Shown one piece after another: positions 45,449-58,850 of a stretch of DNA of 64,000 nt. The notes under the pieces are model-generated. The model had not been told where the DNA came from, made no database searches, and was given only the letters and a program-made list of their open reading frames with translations. Position numbers and translations under genes: made by a program. Origin of the DNA: Cymodocea nodosa (taxonomy: Eukaryota > Streptophyta > Magnoliopsida > Alismatales > Cymodoceaceae); contig CM072341.1 in NCBI GenBank assembly GCA_036874045.1, positions 13,962,501 to 14,026,500 on the forward strand. The letters run 5' to 3'. Positions within the stretch are counted from its first letter, which is position 1, and each line of letters opens with the position of its first letter.

Positions 45449-46454
45449 TGTGATTTAAACCTGATCGTTCAGTCAACTCACTATGGCATGATTATAAAAA
45501 CTCACCAAAATTGAGAAGTGAAGAGAAAAAGGAAGAAAGAACACTGAAGACAAGATTTACGTGGTTCAGCAACAGCCTACATCCACGAAGAGTTGAGGGT
45601 TCTATTATGAGCTTCAGCATAATCAACAGTAATGTTTTATAACATCATAAAGGTTTATATACTACCCAACCTAAGGTTAATAAATCTTTAATTACACTTG
45701 AGCCATTACAGTAGAGAGAAGACGCTTCGGAGAAGGAACTCTCAATTTTGGAGCCTTATCTTCCTATCTTTCTGAAATTTATAGTACTTCAGATAGTCAC
45801 AGAGCGTAACTATCCGAAGAAAATTCTTCTTTCTTCATTTGTTGTAACAGGCAGTATTGTGGTAGGCTAACTGTTCAGAGAGATTTGGTCTTTCGAATAG
45901 TTACAGACTTAACTATCTAAAAACCAACTTACATCTCTCTCAGTCCATTCGAAAGGTTCTACCATTAATTTTTCAAAAACTACTTGTCTTTCAGATAGTT
46001 TCTATCTTAACTATCTGAAAACTCACTTAAGTGTCTCTTCAGTCACTTCGGAAGGTTGTACTTGTAACCTTCCGAAAAACCCATGACTTTCGAATAGTTA
46101 CTACCAAACTATCTAAAGATCCACTTAAGTCCCTGTCTTTCGGATACTTGGCTTCTTAATTATCCGAACATCTACTTAAGTATTTGAATTTCAGATACTT
46201 AGCTTCATAACTATCCAAACATCCACTTAAGTGTCCTCTAAGTCATTCCAGATGGTTACAACCAGTAACCCTTCAAAATCTCCTAACTTTCAGATAGTTA
46301 GCTCAAAGCCTTCCAACTGAAACGTTATTTTGGATACTTCAACCTAGTAACCTTCCAAGATTATAAATCTACCGGAGACTTACTGCTAACAAGCTTTCGA
46401 CTGAACTTGGACTTCTTATTGGCATACTCCGCACCTGTACTACTTGCCCTAACA
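45449..46454 (-). mobile_element. Tork-like copia element E, 3' LTR, antisense (fossil)
   Basis: On the minus strand it starts TGTTAGGGCAAG and ends GGTTTAAATCACA, 1006 bp. It is followed on the plus strand by ATCTCCCACTTGGAG, the antisense polypurine tract. It carries repeated hairpin motifs such as CTTCAGATAGT facing ACTATCCGAAG (45787-45820). Its 3' part has ACGTGGTTCAGCAACAGC-like sequence (antisense region 45550-45590), typical of copia LTRs. Confidence 0.8.
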
Positions 46455-49400
46455 ATCTCCCACTTGGAGTTTGACACAATGATCAAAGAAAAAATAATCT
46501 CTACTCTTGACTCAAAGATTATTTGCAACGGCAACTCAAATAAAACATCAACTCCACATCTCCTTTTTCTTAATTATTTAGGAGACCAATTAAGGCCATA
46601 CAAAGCCTTAATTTTTGTAGATTCAGAACTTTAGTTAACATGTCTGCAACATTTTTAGTACCAACAATCTTTTGCAGATCTAACCTATTCTACTCTATCT
46701 CTTCCCTTATGAAATGAAACCTCGTTCTCATATGCTTAGACCTTGAATGAAACTTTGGATTTTCAGCTAAATAAATGGCACTTTGATTGTCATAGAATAG
46801 AATGCTTCTTTTCTGTTTGTGCCCTAGTTCAGCTAGTATATTCTCTAACTAGATTCTTTCTTTAGTTGCCTTTGCAACAGCAACATATTCAGCTTCTGTG
46901 GTCGAGAGTGTAACAATACTTTGTAGCTTGGATCTCTAGCTTATTGCAGTACTTTCTATGCAAAAAACATAGCCTAAAGTACTTCTGCTTTTATCCAACT
47001 CTCTTCCTAAGTCAACATCATAGTAGCCAATCAATTCAACTAGTCCTTCCTTGAAGTTCAAATCTACATCTAGGGAATATCTGAGATATCTGAATATCTA
47101 CAATACAGTAGACTAATGCTTAGCTCCTAGATCTGCCATATATCTACTAACTACTCCCACTACATGAGATATATTAGATCTTGTGCATATCATGGCATAC
47201 ATTAAACTTCCTATTGCTGAAGCATATGGTATTCTAGACATTTTTGTCCTTTCTTCTTCAGTCCTAACTGATTGATCTTTAGACAACTTGAAATGGGGTT
47301 CGAGAGGGAGTTTAGTTTTCCTCTCATTTGAGATGTTAAATCTTCTAATTACATTTTCTAAGTACTTCTGATTTAATCTCAATGTATCTCCCATTCTATC
47401 TCGAATAATTCTCATACCCAAGATTTGGTTGGCTTCTCCCATATCCTTCATGTTAAATTCTTTTAACAATTGTCTCTTTAATTGTTTAATCTGTTCCATA
47501 CTTGAATAAGTAATCAACATATCATCTACATAAATTAGTAGAATAATGAAGCAATCATTAAGCAGTTTTATATAGCAACAATAGTCTGTATCACATCTTT
47601 TGAAGCTTAAAGTATAGATAAAGATATCAAATCTCTTGTACCATTATCTTGGTGCTTGCTTCAAACCATACAAACTTTTCAGCAATCTACATACTGTCTT
47701 TCTTTTCTTGCCAATTACTACAAATCCCTTTGGCTACATCATGTAGAATTCTTCCTACAAATCTCCATGTAGGAATGTTGTCTTTACATCCATTTGCTCC
47801 AAGAACAAATTTTCTACAACAACAATGCGTAAGACTATTCTTATAGTATTCATCTTCACAACTAGAGAGAATACTTTAGTATAGTCTATATCTTGAATTT
47901 GCTGAAAACCCTTGACTACAAGTCTAGCTTTATATTTCTTGTTGTCATCTGGTTGTTCTTTCATCTTGAACACCCACTTGTTTCCTAGGATTTTCTTTCC
48001 TTCTAATAATGAAGTTAGCTCCCAAGTTTTATTCTTCTCTAGGGATTTCATTTCTTCTTTCATTGCTAACTCCCATTTATGTGCATTACTTGCACAGATT
48101 GCTTCTTGATATGTTTCAGGTTCACCATCATCCATCAACAACAGATAATTAAATGATGGTAAATACCTTTCTGGTTGTCTAGAAACCCTTCCAGATCTTC
48201 TAAGTTGTCCGGTGACAACTTCATCTTCTTGATCATCTAGATGTTTTTGTTGTTTAGTTTTTGGAAGCTAAATTTCTTCTACAGGTTCCTTCTAAAGTTG
48301 TTCAACAACATTATCTAGACTGATCTCAACAGTACTTTCAGACTAAAGCTCTGACTACTGTTCATCTACACTTTCTCTATACTTATACATCTTGGATTCA
48401 ATCAAGGTGACATCTTTTGCATAGATTATTTTCTTAGTTTCTTCTACCTAAAATCTGTAACCAAAATAATCATTGTCATAACCAATGAAATAACACTTCT
48501 ATGATTTTGAATCCAACTTGTCTCTTTTGTCACTATTCAAGTGGACAAATGACTTGGATCTAAAGACTTTTAAGTGAGCATAGTTGACCTCTTTCCCAAT
48601 CCACAATTCTACAGGGTTTTTGAGCCCCATTGGGACAAATGATCCTCTATTTATTAGAAAGGCAGCTATATTTACAACTTCTACCTAGAATATCTTAGGA
48701 AAACATGCATGTAGCCTCATGCATCTTGCGTATTCATTCAAGGTCTTGTTCATTCTTTTAGCAACTCTATTTTGTTGTGAAGTTCTAGCTACAATCCTCT
48801 GTCTTCTAATTCCTTACTCCTCACAGTAGACTTTGAATTCATAGTTATCATATTCTCCTCCATTGTCTAACCTGATGGATTTAATTTTTCTTCCACTTTA
48901 ATTTTCCACTCCTACCTTCTATTTCTTAAAGACTTGGAAAACTTCAGACTTCTATTTCAGAAAATAAATCCATACCTTCCTAATATTGTCATCAATGAAG
49001 GTGACATAATAAAGAGCACCTCCTAAAGAACTGATAGGGGTAGGCCCCCACACATTCGTGTGAACCAACACCAATTTCTATGACTTTGGATCATGAGGAG
49101 TCTTGGCAAAGCTGACTCTTTTTTGCTTTCCCTCAATGTAGTCCTCACATATCCTTAATTTAACATTCTTTAGTTTAAGGATTTTCCCTTCTACCACTAA
49201 AACTTTCAATCCATTCTCACTAAGGTGTCTCAATCTTTTATGTCATAAGTCAATGTCTTCAATATCACTAACTGTTGTAATAGTGTCATCTTGATCTGAT
49301 GTCAAATATAAGGTATCAGTCCTCTATCTTGAGGCAACAATTCTTGCACCTTTGGTTACCTTCCATTTGTCTGCACTAAAGGCAATCTGATAACCATCAT

Positions 49401-49520
49401 TATCTAAGGAACTTATGGAAATTAATTGCTTTGCAAGATCAGGTACATATCTGACTTCCTACAATTTTCATATCCTTTGTTTTGTTTTAATGTGTACCTC
49501 TCTTTTTCCTAATAGGAAAA
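46455..49520 (-). mobile_element. Tork-like copia element E, pol remnant, antisense (fossil)
   Basis: From right to left it reads the GAG-pre-integrase region, integrase, RT and RNase H. RT shows EPETYQEAICASNAHKWELA, WVFKMKEQPDDNKKYKARL (47755-48141) and FNMKDMGEANQILGMRI (47113-47520), all Tork/Tnt1-like. The 5' LTR, gag and protease are not present. It is inserted in the gag of element D at 45449; its other end abuts an LTR near 49520. Broken, about ten breaks. Confidence 0.82.
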
Positions 49521-49529
49521 TCAAAAGGT

Positions 49530-50562
49530 TAAGATAGCTAACTATCCGAAAGTTAAGATATTTCGAAAAGTTAACAGCTAACTATCCGAACTTAAAGAAG
49601 ACTTATGTGAGGAACTTAAAGTAGCACGTGATGAGTAGTCAAAAGCCTTGAAGTATAATTGTTCGAGTTTTTCGAATAGTTACAACATAACTATTTGAGT
49701 TTTTCGAATAGTTACAAAATAATTATTCGAGTTTTCGAAGAGTTACAAGCAAATCATTCAAAACAAAGAAGACTCATGTGTAGAACTTAAAGGGTCACAT
49801 GACAAGCATAACTGTTTGAGTTTCTTAGAAAGTTACAAGCTAATTGTTCAAGTTTTTAGAAGGTTATAAATCTAACTATCCAAAAATCAAATGGAATCAG
49901 AAGGTTGTATAAAGAATAGTATGTAGAACAGTAACTTACCATTTTTAGGATTAACTATATAGTAAGTACAACAGGACAAATATCATTGGAAGAAATATGA
50001 TCATTATACCTCTTGGTATAAATATGATCAGTAAATGGAAGAAAAAGACAACAATTATCACATATTGAGAGCTATACAAAATTCTAAAAATACATATAGT
50101 CTGCAAATATAGAAAAGAAGAATTCTCAAGCATACTAAAGTACAAAAAGCTCCCTGTGTGCATACTCTGATTGAAAGCTCAAAAGTATTGGTTCATGGCT
50201 TCAACCTGAAAGCTATACTCAAGTTGTTGGTTTGAGTTTTAACCTAAAAACTCAAAAGGTTGGTTTGCTGAAGTTTCTACCTAAAAACTTTTAAGAAGTG
50301 ATTGATTCTTGCTTTAACCTGAAAGCAAGTGTTTGTAAGTGTTAATTCACTTAGTGAAGCCCAAGTGAACCTTGGAGGTAGACTAACCGAGTTGGTAAAC
50401 CACCTAAAATCTCCTTGTGTCAATTATTCTTTATTGTTTTGCATGCATATTTAATACTTAAGCTTACTAATTAATTGAATCAACTAGTTAAGTTTGAAAA
50501 GAAATAAAATTACACATAGATCATCGTTCACCCCTCCTCTGGTGAGCCATACAATCCTAACA
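49530..50562 (+). mobile_element. Sirevirus-type LTR, second copy, probably the 3' LTR of D (fossil)
   Basis: It matches 38924-39739 joined to 41792-41956, without the gypsy insertion, and ends GCCATACAATCCTAACA at 50562. The start is uncertain by a few tens of bases. What follows is antisense pol of another element, not a PBS. TAACTATCCGAA occurs at 49539 and 49579. Confidence 0.75.
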
Positions 50563-53140
50563 CTAAATCCCATACTTCATTTCTTTTAAATTGATTAAGT
50601 TCTTCCTACATGGCACTAATCCAGAATTCATCATTTAATGCCTCATCAATATTTTTAGGTTCTATTTCAAATAAGAATGCATAACATCTGGATACATTAA
50701 TTCTTGATTTAGTTTGAACACCTTTAGAAATATCACCAATAATGAACTCCTTATGGTCTTAAGGCAAAAATTTATGAATATTAGGGTTTTCATTTCTCTC
50801 TTGACCCATAGTACTCAATTCTCCATTAATTGATTCCTCGCATCATCTTCAGAAGTACTTATAATTTCTCTTGAGTGAATACTTGGCTCTTCATCAAAAT
50901 TTACATGCATTGATTCTTCAACAGCCAATGAGTTTTTATTATATACCCTATAAGCTTTACCTCTAGAAGAATATCTCAAAAATATGCCTTCATTAGATTT
51001 AGCTTCAAATTTATCTTTATTTTCCTTTATATTCAAAATAAAGCATTTAGATTCAAAAACTTTAAAATAATGAACTTTAGGAATTCTTCCCATCCATAAT
51101 TCAAATGGAGTCTTATCTAAACCTCTTCTTAGGGTTACTCTATTCAAGATAAAACATGTAGTATTAACTGCTTCAACCCAAAAATTGTAAGCAACCTTAT
51201 TTTCATTTAACATTGTCTAAGCCATTTCTTGAAGAGATCTATTCTTCCTCTCTACAACTCCATTCTAAGAATGGGCCCTAGGAAAAGCAAATCTATGTTC
51301 TATTCCTAGTTCTTAGCAAAGATTCTTCATATTTTCATTTTCAAATTCCCCTCCATGATCACTCTTAATTTTTTGAACTTTCAATTGTTTCTCCTTTTGT
51401 ACTAGATTCAAAAAAAACTTAAACTCCTCAAAGACTTCACTTTTATGTTTCAGAAAAATTACCCATGTATATCTTGAAAAATCATCTACTAGAACAAATA
51501 CATATTTCTTTACACCTAAACTTTTAGTTCTAGTAGGTCTAAATAAATCCATGTGAATTAATTCCAGAATTCTTTTAGATATGATTTTCTTACCAGACTT
51601 AAAAGAACTCTTCTTCTACTTTCCTAATTCACATGCATCACAAATTTTATCCTTCTTAAATCTTAAGTTGGGTAAACCATCTACTAGATTCTTCTTAGCT
51701 AACTTATCTAGTTGCTTCGTATGAATATGACCTAATCTACGATATCATAACCATGCATTATCTAAATTATTTGCAATTAAACAATAATCAATAGAAAATA
51801 CATCATTAGGTAAATTCAGAAAACAAACATCATTCTTTCTGTAAGTAATAAATTTAACGTCATTAGATTTTTCATCTATAACTAGACATTTCTTAGATTT
51901 AAATAACATCATATAACCTTTATCTTCTAATTGAGTGATACCAATTAAATTATATTCTAAATTCTCAACGAGTAAAACGTTATCAATAATCATTTTATCA
52001 TTTACATAGACAGATCTAATTCCAATAATCTTACCTTTCTGATCATTTCCAAATCTAACATTTCCTCCATTGATTTTCTTCAAGTCTTTTAGGATAGATT
52101 TATCTCCTATCATATGCTTTGAAGTACCATTATCCATCACTCAATGTGATCTTCTAGTTTTGACCTATAAGAATAGTCATTATCACATTCTTTGATAGCC
52201 ATATTTTCTTGGGTCCATTCTTGAAAATAGAAAATATTTGAAATCTATTCTATTTGCAAATTCATGTGTTATTTTGATTAACAGAGTTTCTTTTTAACAC
52301 ATAAATAACTTTTTCTTTATTAATAGTTTTCAAATAGCCATTACCATAGTCCATTTTATAGCTATTTAAGAAATTAATAGAAGCATAGGTTTTTGGTAGT
52401 TCATAATTAAAACTTATACCAATTCTATCACCAAACACTTTATAACTATTTATAATGTTTGTCAATTTCTTATCTCCTTTAGTAAAAGCTCTTAACTTGA
52501 ATTTCAATCTACCAATTTCTCTTTCTAGTTGGTCTATATCAGATTTTGAACTAGATTTTTCTTCACAATAATTTTTAAGTTTGTCATTCAATTCAAAAAT
52601 TTCATCTTGTAACTTTTATTTCCTAAAGATTTATTTTTCAGTTCTTTTACAAGTTCTGAGTTATCTTTTTCAAATTTAGAAATTTTATCATGCATATTAG
52701 AACTAATAGCAATAGATTTATTTTTCTTTAGTGTAGAATTTTTAGCTTCAATTTCCTTTTCTAATTTAATAGCTATTTTATTACTATTAGATAGTTTTCT
52801 TTTCAATGTATTATTTTTTAAGCTTACATTCTTCAATTCATCAAGTAATTCATTATAATCTTTTTGATTTATATCAAATACATCAGAATCATTATCAAAA
52901 ATAATTTCATCAACTATTCTAGAATCAAAATGTACCTCATCAATTTTAGCCATGAAGCAAACATTGGCTAATTCTTCATACTCATATTCAATCTATATAC
53001 CATCAATACTGGTACCTTCGAATACTTCTGATTCTATAGAGTTATTTCAAGTGACTTGAATACTTTCTTATTTCCTTGACTAAATTTTCTCTAATAGTAT
53101 TTCTACTTTCCATGAGTTTTCTTCTTATCATTTTGTACAT
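50563..53140 (-). mobile_element. Sirevirus element F, gag to RT start, antisense (fossil)
   Basis: From right to left: gag coiled coil (52262-52953, with EYEYEELANVCFMAKIDEV at its start), protease (51745-52140, MMDNGTSKHMIGDKS), integrase core (51313-51552, MDLFRPTRTKSLG and FVLVDDFSRYTWV), integrase C-terminal region (50815-51213, FWVEAVNTTCFILNRVTL), and the very start of RT near 50570. It is about half identical to copy B in protein, so it is a different Sirevirus family. Both ends are cut. Broken, roughly eight breaks. Confidence 0.82.
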
Positions 53141-54677
53141 CTCGCAAATAAATATAAACATAGGCTTGCTTATTTTAGTAGTAAGTTAATGTACTTTGCT
53201 GTAGTTCATTAGTAGATACTATTATTTATTTGTAGGTATAAAAATATGCATGTTTTATGTCTTTGATTTTCAATCTAGCTACGTTTTCCTTTTGTTCATT
53301 AATATATTTCCTTTGTTGTTGCGTCCAAAAAACATGAGAAGAGGAAAAACAATAATTCGATTATAATTTATGATATATTGTCATGAAGATGTAAACATTA
53401 TTAACTTATAAATTTATCTATAAATTTGACACGAGAGTTAAATAGTTTTGTTTTATTAAATTTACGTTTTATTATTTTCTGATTGTACACAAGCATTCTT
53501 TATTTTTATTGATTTTCTAGAACTTTTTGTTTTCACTTTTTACAACTTTTTGAAACTTTAGTTTCGTTTCTTTTTTTACTTTCTATATACCCAAATAAAC
53601 TCTTAATTTACTATTTTGATTATTGAATAAAAGAAGTATTTGGAAATCTATATATATATCTAATCAGACAAAACAAGATTATTTATACTATATTAATAAG
53701 CTGATATATCGTTAGAAACTAGAAGGAAGCCTAAACAATTATAATAATTGATCAGTTTGTCTAAAAATACTGGTAGTCATATATCTCAATGGTTCAAACG
53801 CCGATGAATGTAAAAATCTGCCCTACCAAAACAAAGGAAAGAAAACTAGTACATCGTTGCCTAGCTCGAAAAATAAAGAAACTACTGCCCAGTATACATC
53901 AAACAAATGTAATGCAAATTTCAAACAAATAAAGTTAAACAATTTTAAAAGATACATGGAAATTATGATATCATTTCTATAATATTATGTAAAATATAAA
54001 ACTATTATTCTTACTAATTAAGAATAATAGAACAAAATGAAATAAAATCATATATGCAATTAATGAACCTATGAGTTGTAAGTATAAATTCCTTACGGAT
54101 ATATAGATCGATGTAGTTTCACATTTTTTAAGCAAAATAATAGTATTTGAAAATACTGATATAATTGAATAATATATGAAAATAATTTTACATTTTCACA
54201 GCTTCATTAATAATTTATGAAAACAACTAATACAATTGCAATTGCATTAAAAAAAATTCAAAACTATAACGTACTTCTTGATAAATAATCATATGCTAGA
54301 TAATAATTAAGGAGGCTAGGCCAGGTGAAATTCTAAATTAGAAATTATATATTTTTGAAAATTTATAAGAATAGTAGTAAATTTGTTAGGGAAGAATAAA
54401 AAGCATTGCAGCATTTATTCTTTAAAAGGATTTAATTTAATACGCCAAGGTATTATGTATTTCTTTCGTTGCAAACCGACAGCTCCATTTATATGTGGTT
54501 AACTTCATGCATGGCGTAATTCTCTCACAAAAATGAAATCCAAGTCACAGACATTAATTCATGGGTATTATCGTCAGCATGCTTACGAAGCATGTTGAAA
54601 ACTCATACTAGTCACAGTATTAATTATAAGTTTTAGGTTTAACTTTCATAATACCTCATTTATATATATTGGCATAT
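53141..54677. other. AT-rich intergenic DNA
   Basis: No gene, RNA gene or recognisable element is seen. The sequence has poly-T and TATATA runs and no long open frame. Confidence 0.5.
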
Positions 54678-55286
54678 CACTACAAGAAGCAAGGTCTATT
54701 GTAATGGTCACAATTTCTAGTTGTCACGATAAATTATTATTGTTTCGATGCTTATTAATTGTCACAATTAGTACTACGTATTGTAACAATTTATTAAGAC
54801 CGTTGTAATAAATGACGTGACCGTCACAATAAGATAATTATTATAACGGTAATTAGAAATCGTCACGACATATAATCGATTTCTATCATGATAAATATAT
54901 TATTGTGATGGTCAATTGAAACCATGACAATTACCGATAGAATACACGTCTATATTCGTATGTCACGCCGCCGCTTTTCCTTGACTCCCCTTCCAGCCGC
55001 CATTATCTCCACAAGGGCGCCTGCCCTCTTCGTCGCCGTGGTTCCAATTTTATTAGATGTCTCCGAAGAGACTTCGTCGCCGTGGTTGTCCTCTCCACGT
55101 CGGTCATCGCCGTGTCGTCGTCCGGCCTTGCGTGGCCGTCGTCTCCATGTCGGTATCATAGTGTCGTCCTCTCCTCACGCAGTCACGTTCTCTCCTTACG
55201 CAATCGTCATCCTTCTCGCACTTGCGCCCGACGAACGCTCTCAACCTCTCCGTGTCGTTGGAATCGAAGGATCCGCACTTCCAACT
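54678..55286 (+). mobile_element. CACTA (En/Spm-like) transposon terminus with subterminal repeats
   Basis: It begins CACTACAAGAAGCAAGG, the typical plant CACTA end, preceded by TAT (possible 3-bp target duplication). Over the next 250 bp a short motif close to TTGTCACAATTA recurs about nine times in both orientations with variations, the subterminal repeats that CACTA transposases bind. A GC-rich, CpG-rich stretch follows (54950-55286). It is open as a 134-codon frame but matches no protein I recognise. The opposite terminus (ending CTTGTAGTG) is not found in the window. Confidence 0.7.
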
Positions 55287-55501
55287 TGTTCTGTGTGTTT
55301 TTGGGTTGAGTTGGGTTCTCGGGTTTAACGTATTGTCGTTAGGGTTGTGGGGTAGTCTTGTTCTTTTCTTGTTGAACCTTGGGAGATTGTCGCATCTCTA
55401 ACAACGGCTGGTTATCTTGCTAGTTATTTGCTTCAACCATAGATCACCCTTGTGCTCACAACTATAACACCAGGTTTGCTAGCCGACGAAGAGGTCCCAA
55501 C
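55287..55501 (+). mobile_element. Chromovirus G 5' LTR (fossil part)
   Basis: About 215 bp; it differs from the 3' LTR by length changes and scattered substitutions. Element H is inserted at its right end. Confidence 0.7.
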
Positions 55502-55688
55502 TGAAAGATTCAAGAAATAAAAGGTTAAAAAAAAAAGTTTCTTGTATTTCTTAGATCATATAGAAACAACGAATTAGCTTAATATATAGAGCTGTATAAT
55601 CAAATCAAACTGTTACATAACAAATCAAACAATTATAACAAGAAACTGTTATAACAGTATAAACTAAAAATAATAGTATTATCTGTCA
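55502..55688 (-). mobile_element. Copia H 3' LTR (fossil part)
   Basis: 187 bp; plus strand begins TGAAAGATTCAAGAAAT and ends ATTATCTGTCA. Confidence 0.88.
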
Positions 55689-55689
55689 T

Positions 55690-58600
55690 CCCCCCTCAAA
55701 CAAAGCATTTTTAACAATGCAGAGTTTGGAGTTCAAAAAAGAAAGTCGAGCAGCAGAAAGTCCTTTAGTAAACAAATCAGCAACTTGGTCATTAGTTGCA
55801 ACAAACAAAACCCGAATCTTGCCATCAGCAACCTTCTCACGTAGGAAGTGAATGTCCATCTCCACATGCTTTGTACATTGATGATGAATAGGATTGTAAG
55901 CCAAGGCAATGGCTGAAGTGTTATCACACCAGATGGGAGACGGATCATGAACTGGAAGATGCAATTCAGTGAACAAGGAGCGAAGCCACAATATCTCAGT
56001 AGTAGTGTTGGCCAGAGCACGATACTCGGCCTCCGCTAAAGAGCGTGCAACAACACCTTACTTGCAGGAACACCAAGAGATGGGAGTAGTTCCAAGATAA
56101 ACACAATATCCATGGGTTGAGCGACGATCATCTGGGCAACCTGCCCAATCAGAATCGCTAAAAGCTTGAACACGTAAATGAGTTGGTTCAATAGCAAGCT
56201 TATATGTAAGACTACCCTTCAACTAACGAAGAATTCATTTGGCTACAATAAAATGAATATCCGTAGGAGACTGAGAGAATTGAGCTGCGCGATTTACTGC
56301 AAAGCAAATATCTAGGCGGGTCAAAGGAATATACTAAAGTGCACCAACTAAACTCCGATAAAGAGTGGGATTGGGTAAAGGAACGCCATCTTTTTTAGAT
56401 AACTTCACAGAAGCAACTGGAGTAAGCGTCGGATTACAAGTGGTCATATGCATTTTATCCAGCAGATCCACAATATATTTGGTTTGAGATAAAAACAAAC
56501 CATCAGAAGTATGATGTTTCTCAATATGAATATCAAGAAAAGAAGAAGGAAAACCCATGTCCTTGATCTTAAATGACTCAACCAACTTTTTAATAGTATG
56601 ATGAAGAAACTGATCATTGTTACTAGTAAAAAGAATATCGTCAACATATAGAAGAAGATAAGCATGAACACCTTTACTTGAATAGATAAATAAGGAAGAA
56701 TCTGATATTGCCTTCTGAAAGTTTAGCTGAAGCAACTTGGAAGTAAAAGTAGTGTACTAGGATCGTGGAGCTTGTCGTAACCAATAAATGGACTTATGCA
56801 TATGGCAGACATGAGAAAGAAAGTTGGAATCCACATACCCTTGAGGTTGAGACATAAAGATTTCTTCATCAATCAAACCATGAAGAAAGGCTAATTCAAC
56901 GTCTAATTGACGCATAAACCATCGTTTGGTAGTGACCATAGTCAAAACTATTTTAATGGAAGCATGCTTTACCACAGGACTGAAAGTCTCAAAGAAATCT
57001 ACCCTAGGTTTTTGAAGAAAACCTCTGGTAACTAAGCGTGCTTTATGCTTATCAAGAGACCCATCAGTATTGAACTTAGTCCGAAAAGCCCATTTAGAGT
57101 CAATAATGTTCATGGAGGGTTGAGGTGGAACTAAAGTCCAAGTATGTTGATGTTGCAAAGCTTGAAATTCTTGATCCATAGCATCTCTCCAAGCAGAAGA
57201 CTGAGATGCTTGAGTAAGTGTGTGCGGCATATCATCAAGAGAAAGCCTTCTTCTTAAAAATACCAGATTTTGATCGTGTTTGCATAGGATGAGTGGGCAA
57301 AGAAGGAGTAGGTAGTGGAGGTGAAAGAGAAGGAATAGATGCAAAAGAAGAACTTGGAACAGAAGAAGGTGGAATAACGGAAGAAGTAGATGAAGACGGA
57401 TCAGAGAAAGGCATAAGCCAAGCATTTTCAACAGAAGAAATAGAATGTTCTAAAGATTTAGGAGTTGAAGAGGAAGGAAACCAATTAGGATAAGGAAAGA
57501 TAGTTTCAACAAACCGAACATGACGAGAAAGATAGATCGTACTAGCAACAGGATCCTAACAAATATAGCCTTTATGAGTGGAACCATATCCAACAAAAAT
57601 GCAAGGGATACTATGAAAGTCTAACTTGCTAGAGGCATAAGGTTTAAGCCATGGAAAAAGCACAAACACCCAAAGCTTCTTAAGAAAGAATAATCAGGTG
57701 ATTGATTAAAAAGTAATTGAAAAGGAGACTTAGATCAACCTCCCAAAGGTAGCCAGTTGAGAAGATAAATGGCAGCAGACATAGCTTCAACCCACAAGGA
57801 CTTAGGGCGAGATGCTTGGGCCAAAAGAGCCTTAAGTAGTTTCAATGATATGACGGTGCTTTCATTTTGCAACACCATTTTGTTCAGGTGTATAGGGACA
57901 AGAGTGTTAATGAAGGATCCCCTTTGTCTGAAAGAAAGTTTGAAGATGATGATTCACAAATTCACCCCCACCATCAAAGCAAAAGATCTTAATATTGGTG
58001 GAGAACTGATTTTCAACCAAAGAACAAAACTGAACAAACATGAAAGAAAAATCAAACTTGTGTTTTAAAGGAATCGGCAAGAGTAGCGAGTAAAATCACC
58101 AACAATCAAGGCATAGTAACAGACATTATTATAGCCAGATATAGGTGCGGGCCCCTAGAGATCACAATGTAGAAGCTCAAGAGGAGCACAAGTTTTACTA
58201 ACAGAAGAAGAAAAAGGTAAACGAGAAGACTTGCTTACAGCACAAGCAATTCAATGAAATAAAGACTTAGAAACATTCAACATCGGTACAAGAGCTTGAA
58301 GCAAAGAAGAAGAAGTATGACCAAGCCGATCATGCCAAATAGAAAGATCAATCTTCTTGGAAGCAACAAAGGCAGAGGGCGACAACTGAGAACGAGAACA
58401 AGCATCATGATCAAAAACGACCTTGTAGAGATGACCATTAGTGAGATGCTTGTGGATAAGCCTCTCGGTCGCCTTGTCCTTAATAGAAGCAAAATGGTTA
58501 TCAAAAAAAAAGAGACAGGAGTTATCATTAGAAAAACATTTGATAAACAAAAGATTACAATAAGCTTGAGGACAATGAAGAATATTTCGTAGATAAAAGG

Positions 58601-58850
58601 AACGACCATTAAGATGAAAAAGAGAATGACCTATATGAGCAATCGGCAAGCCTTCTCCATTACTGCCAAGAACTTGATCAGAACCTTGATAAGGCATAGA
58701 GATTTGCAAATTGCCAATTCAGAAGTTATATGATGAGATGCACCAGTGTCAGCATACCAAGCACCATCCTTAGAAGCATCAGGCTTACGAGCAACCATAG
58801 CTTGTAATTTTTTAGCAGAATGCTTGCCAAGAAAGTTCATATTGAGGCAT
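55690..58850 (-). mobile_element. Copia H pol region (fossil part)
   Basis: RNase H (55690-56100) shows PIWCDNTSAIALAYNPIHH and TKHVEMDIHFLREKV. RT (56330-57300) shows YLLLYVDDILFTSNN, KWAFRTKFNTDGSLDKHKAR and QLDVELAFLHGLIDEEIF. The GAG-pre-integrase zinc region near 58320 has LSIWHDRLGHTSSSLLQAL. Protease (58700-58800) has ADTGASHHITSELA. The motifs and short LTRs fit the Ale/Retrofit (Hopscotch-like) branch. Confidence 0.85.

Noticed and set aside
53141-54677. Possible tRNA or other RNA genes in the intergenic stretches
   Set aside because: No cloverleaf arms or internal promoter boxes could be recognised by reading.
54924-55328. 134-codon GC-rich ORF as a host gene
   Set aside because: Low-complexity CpG-rich sequence next to a CACTA terminus, with no recognised domain; kept only as part of that element.
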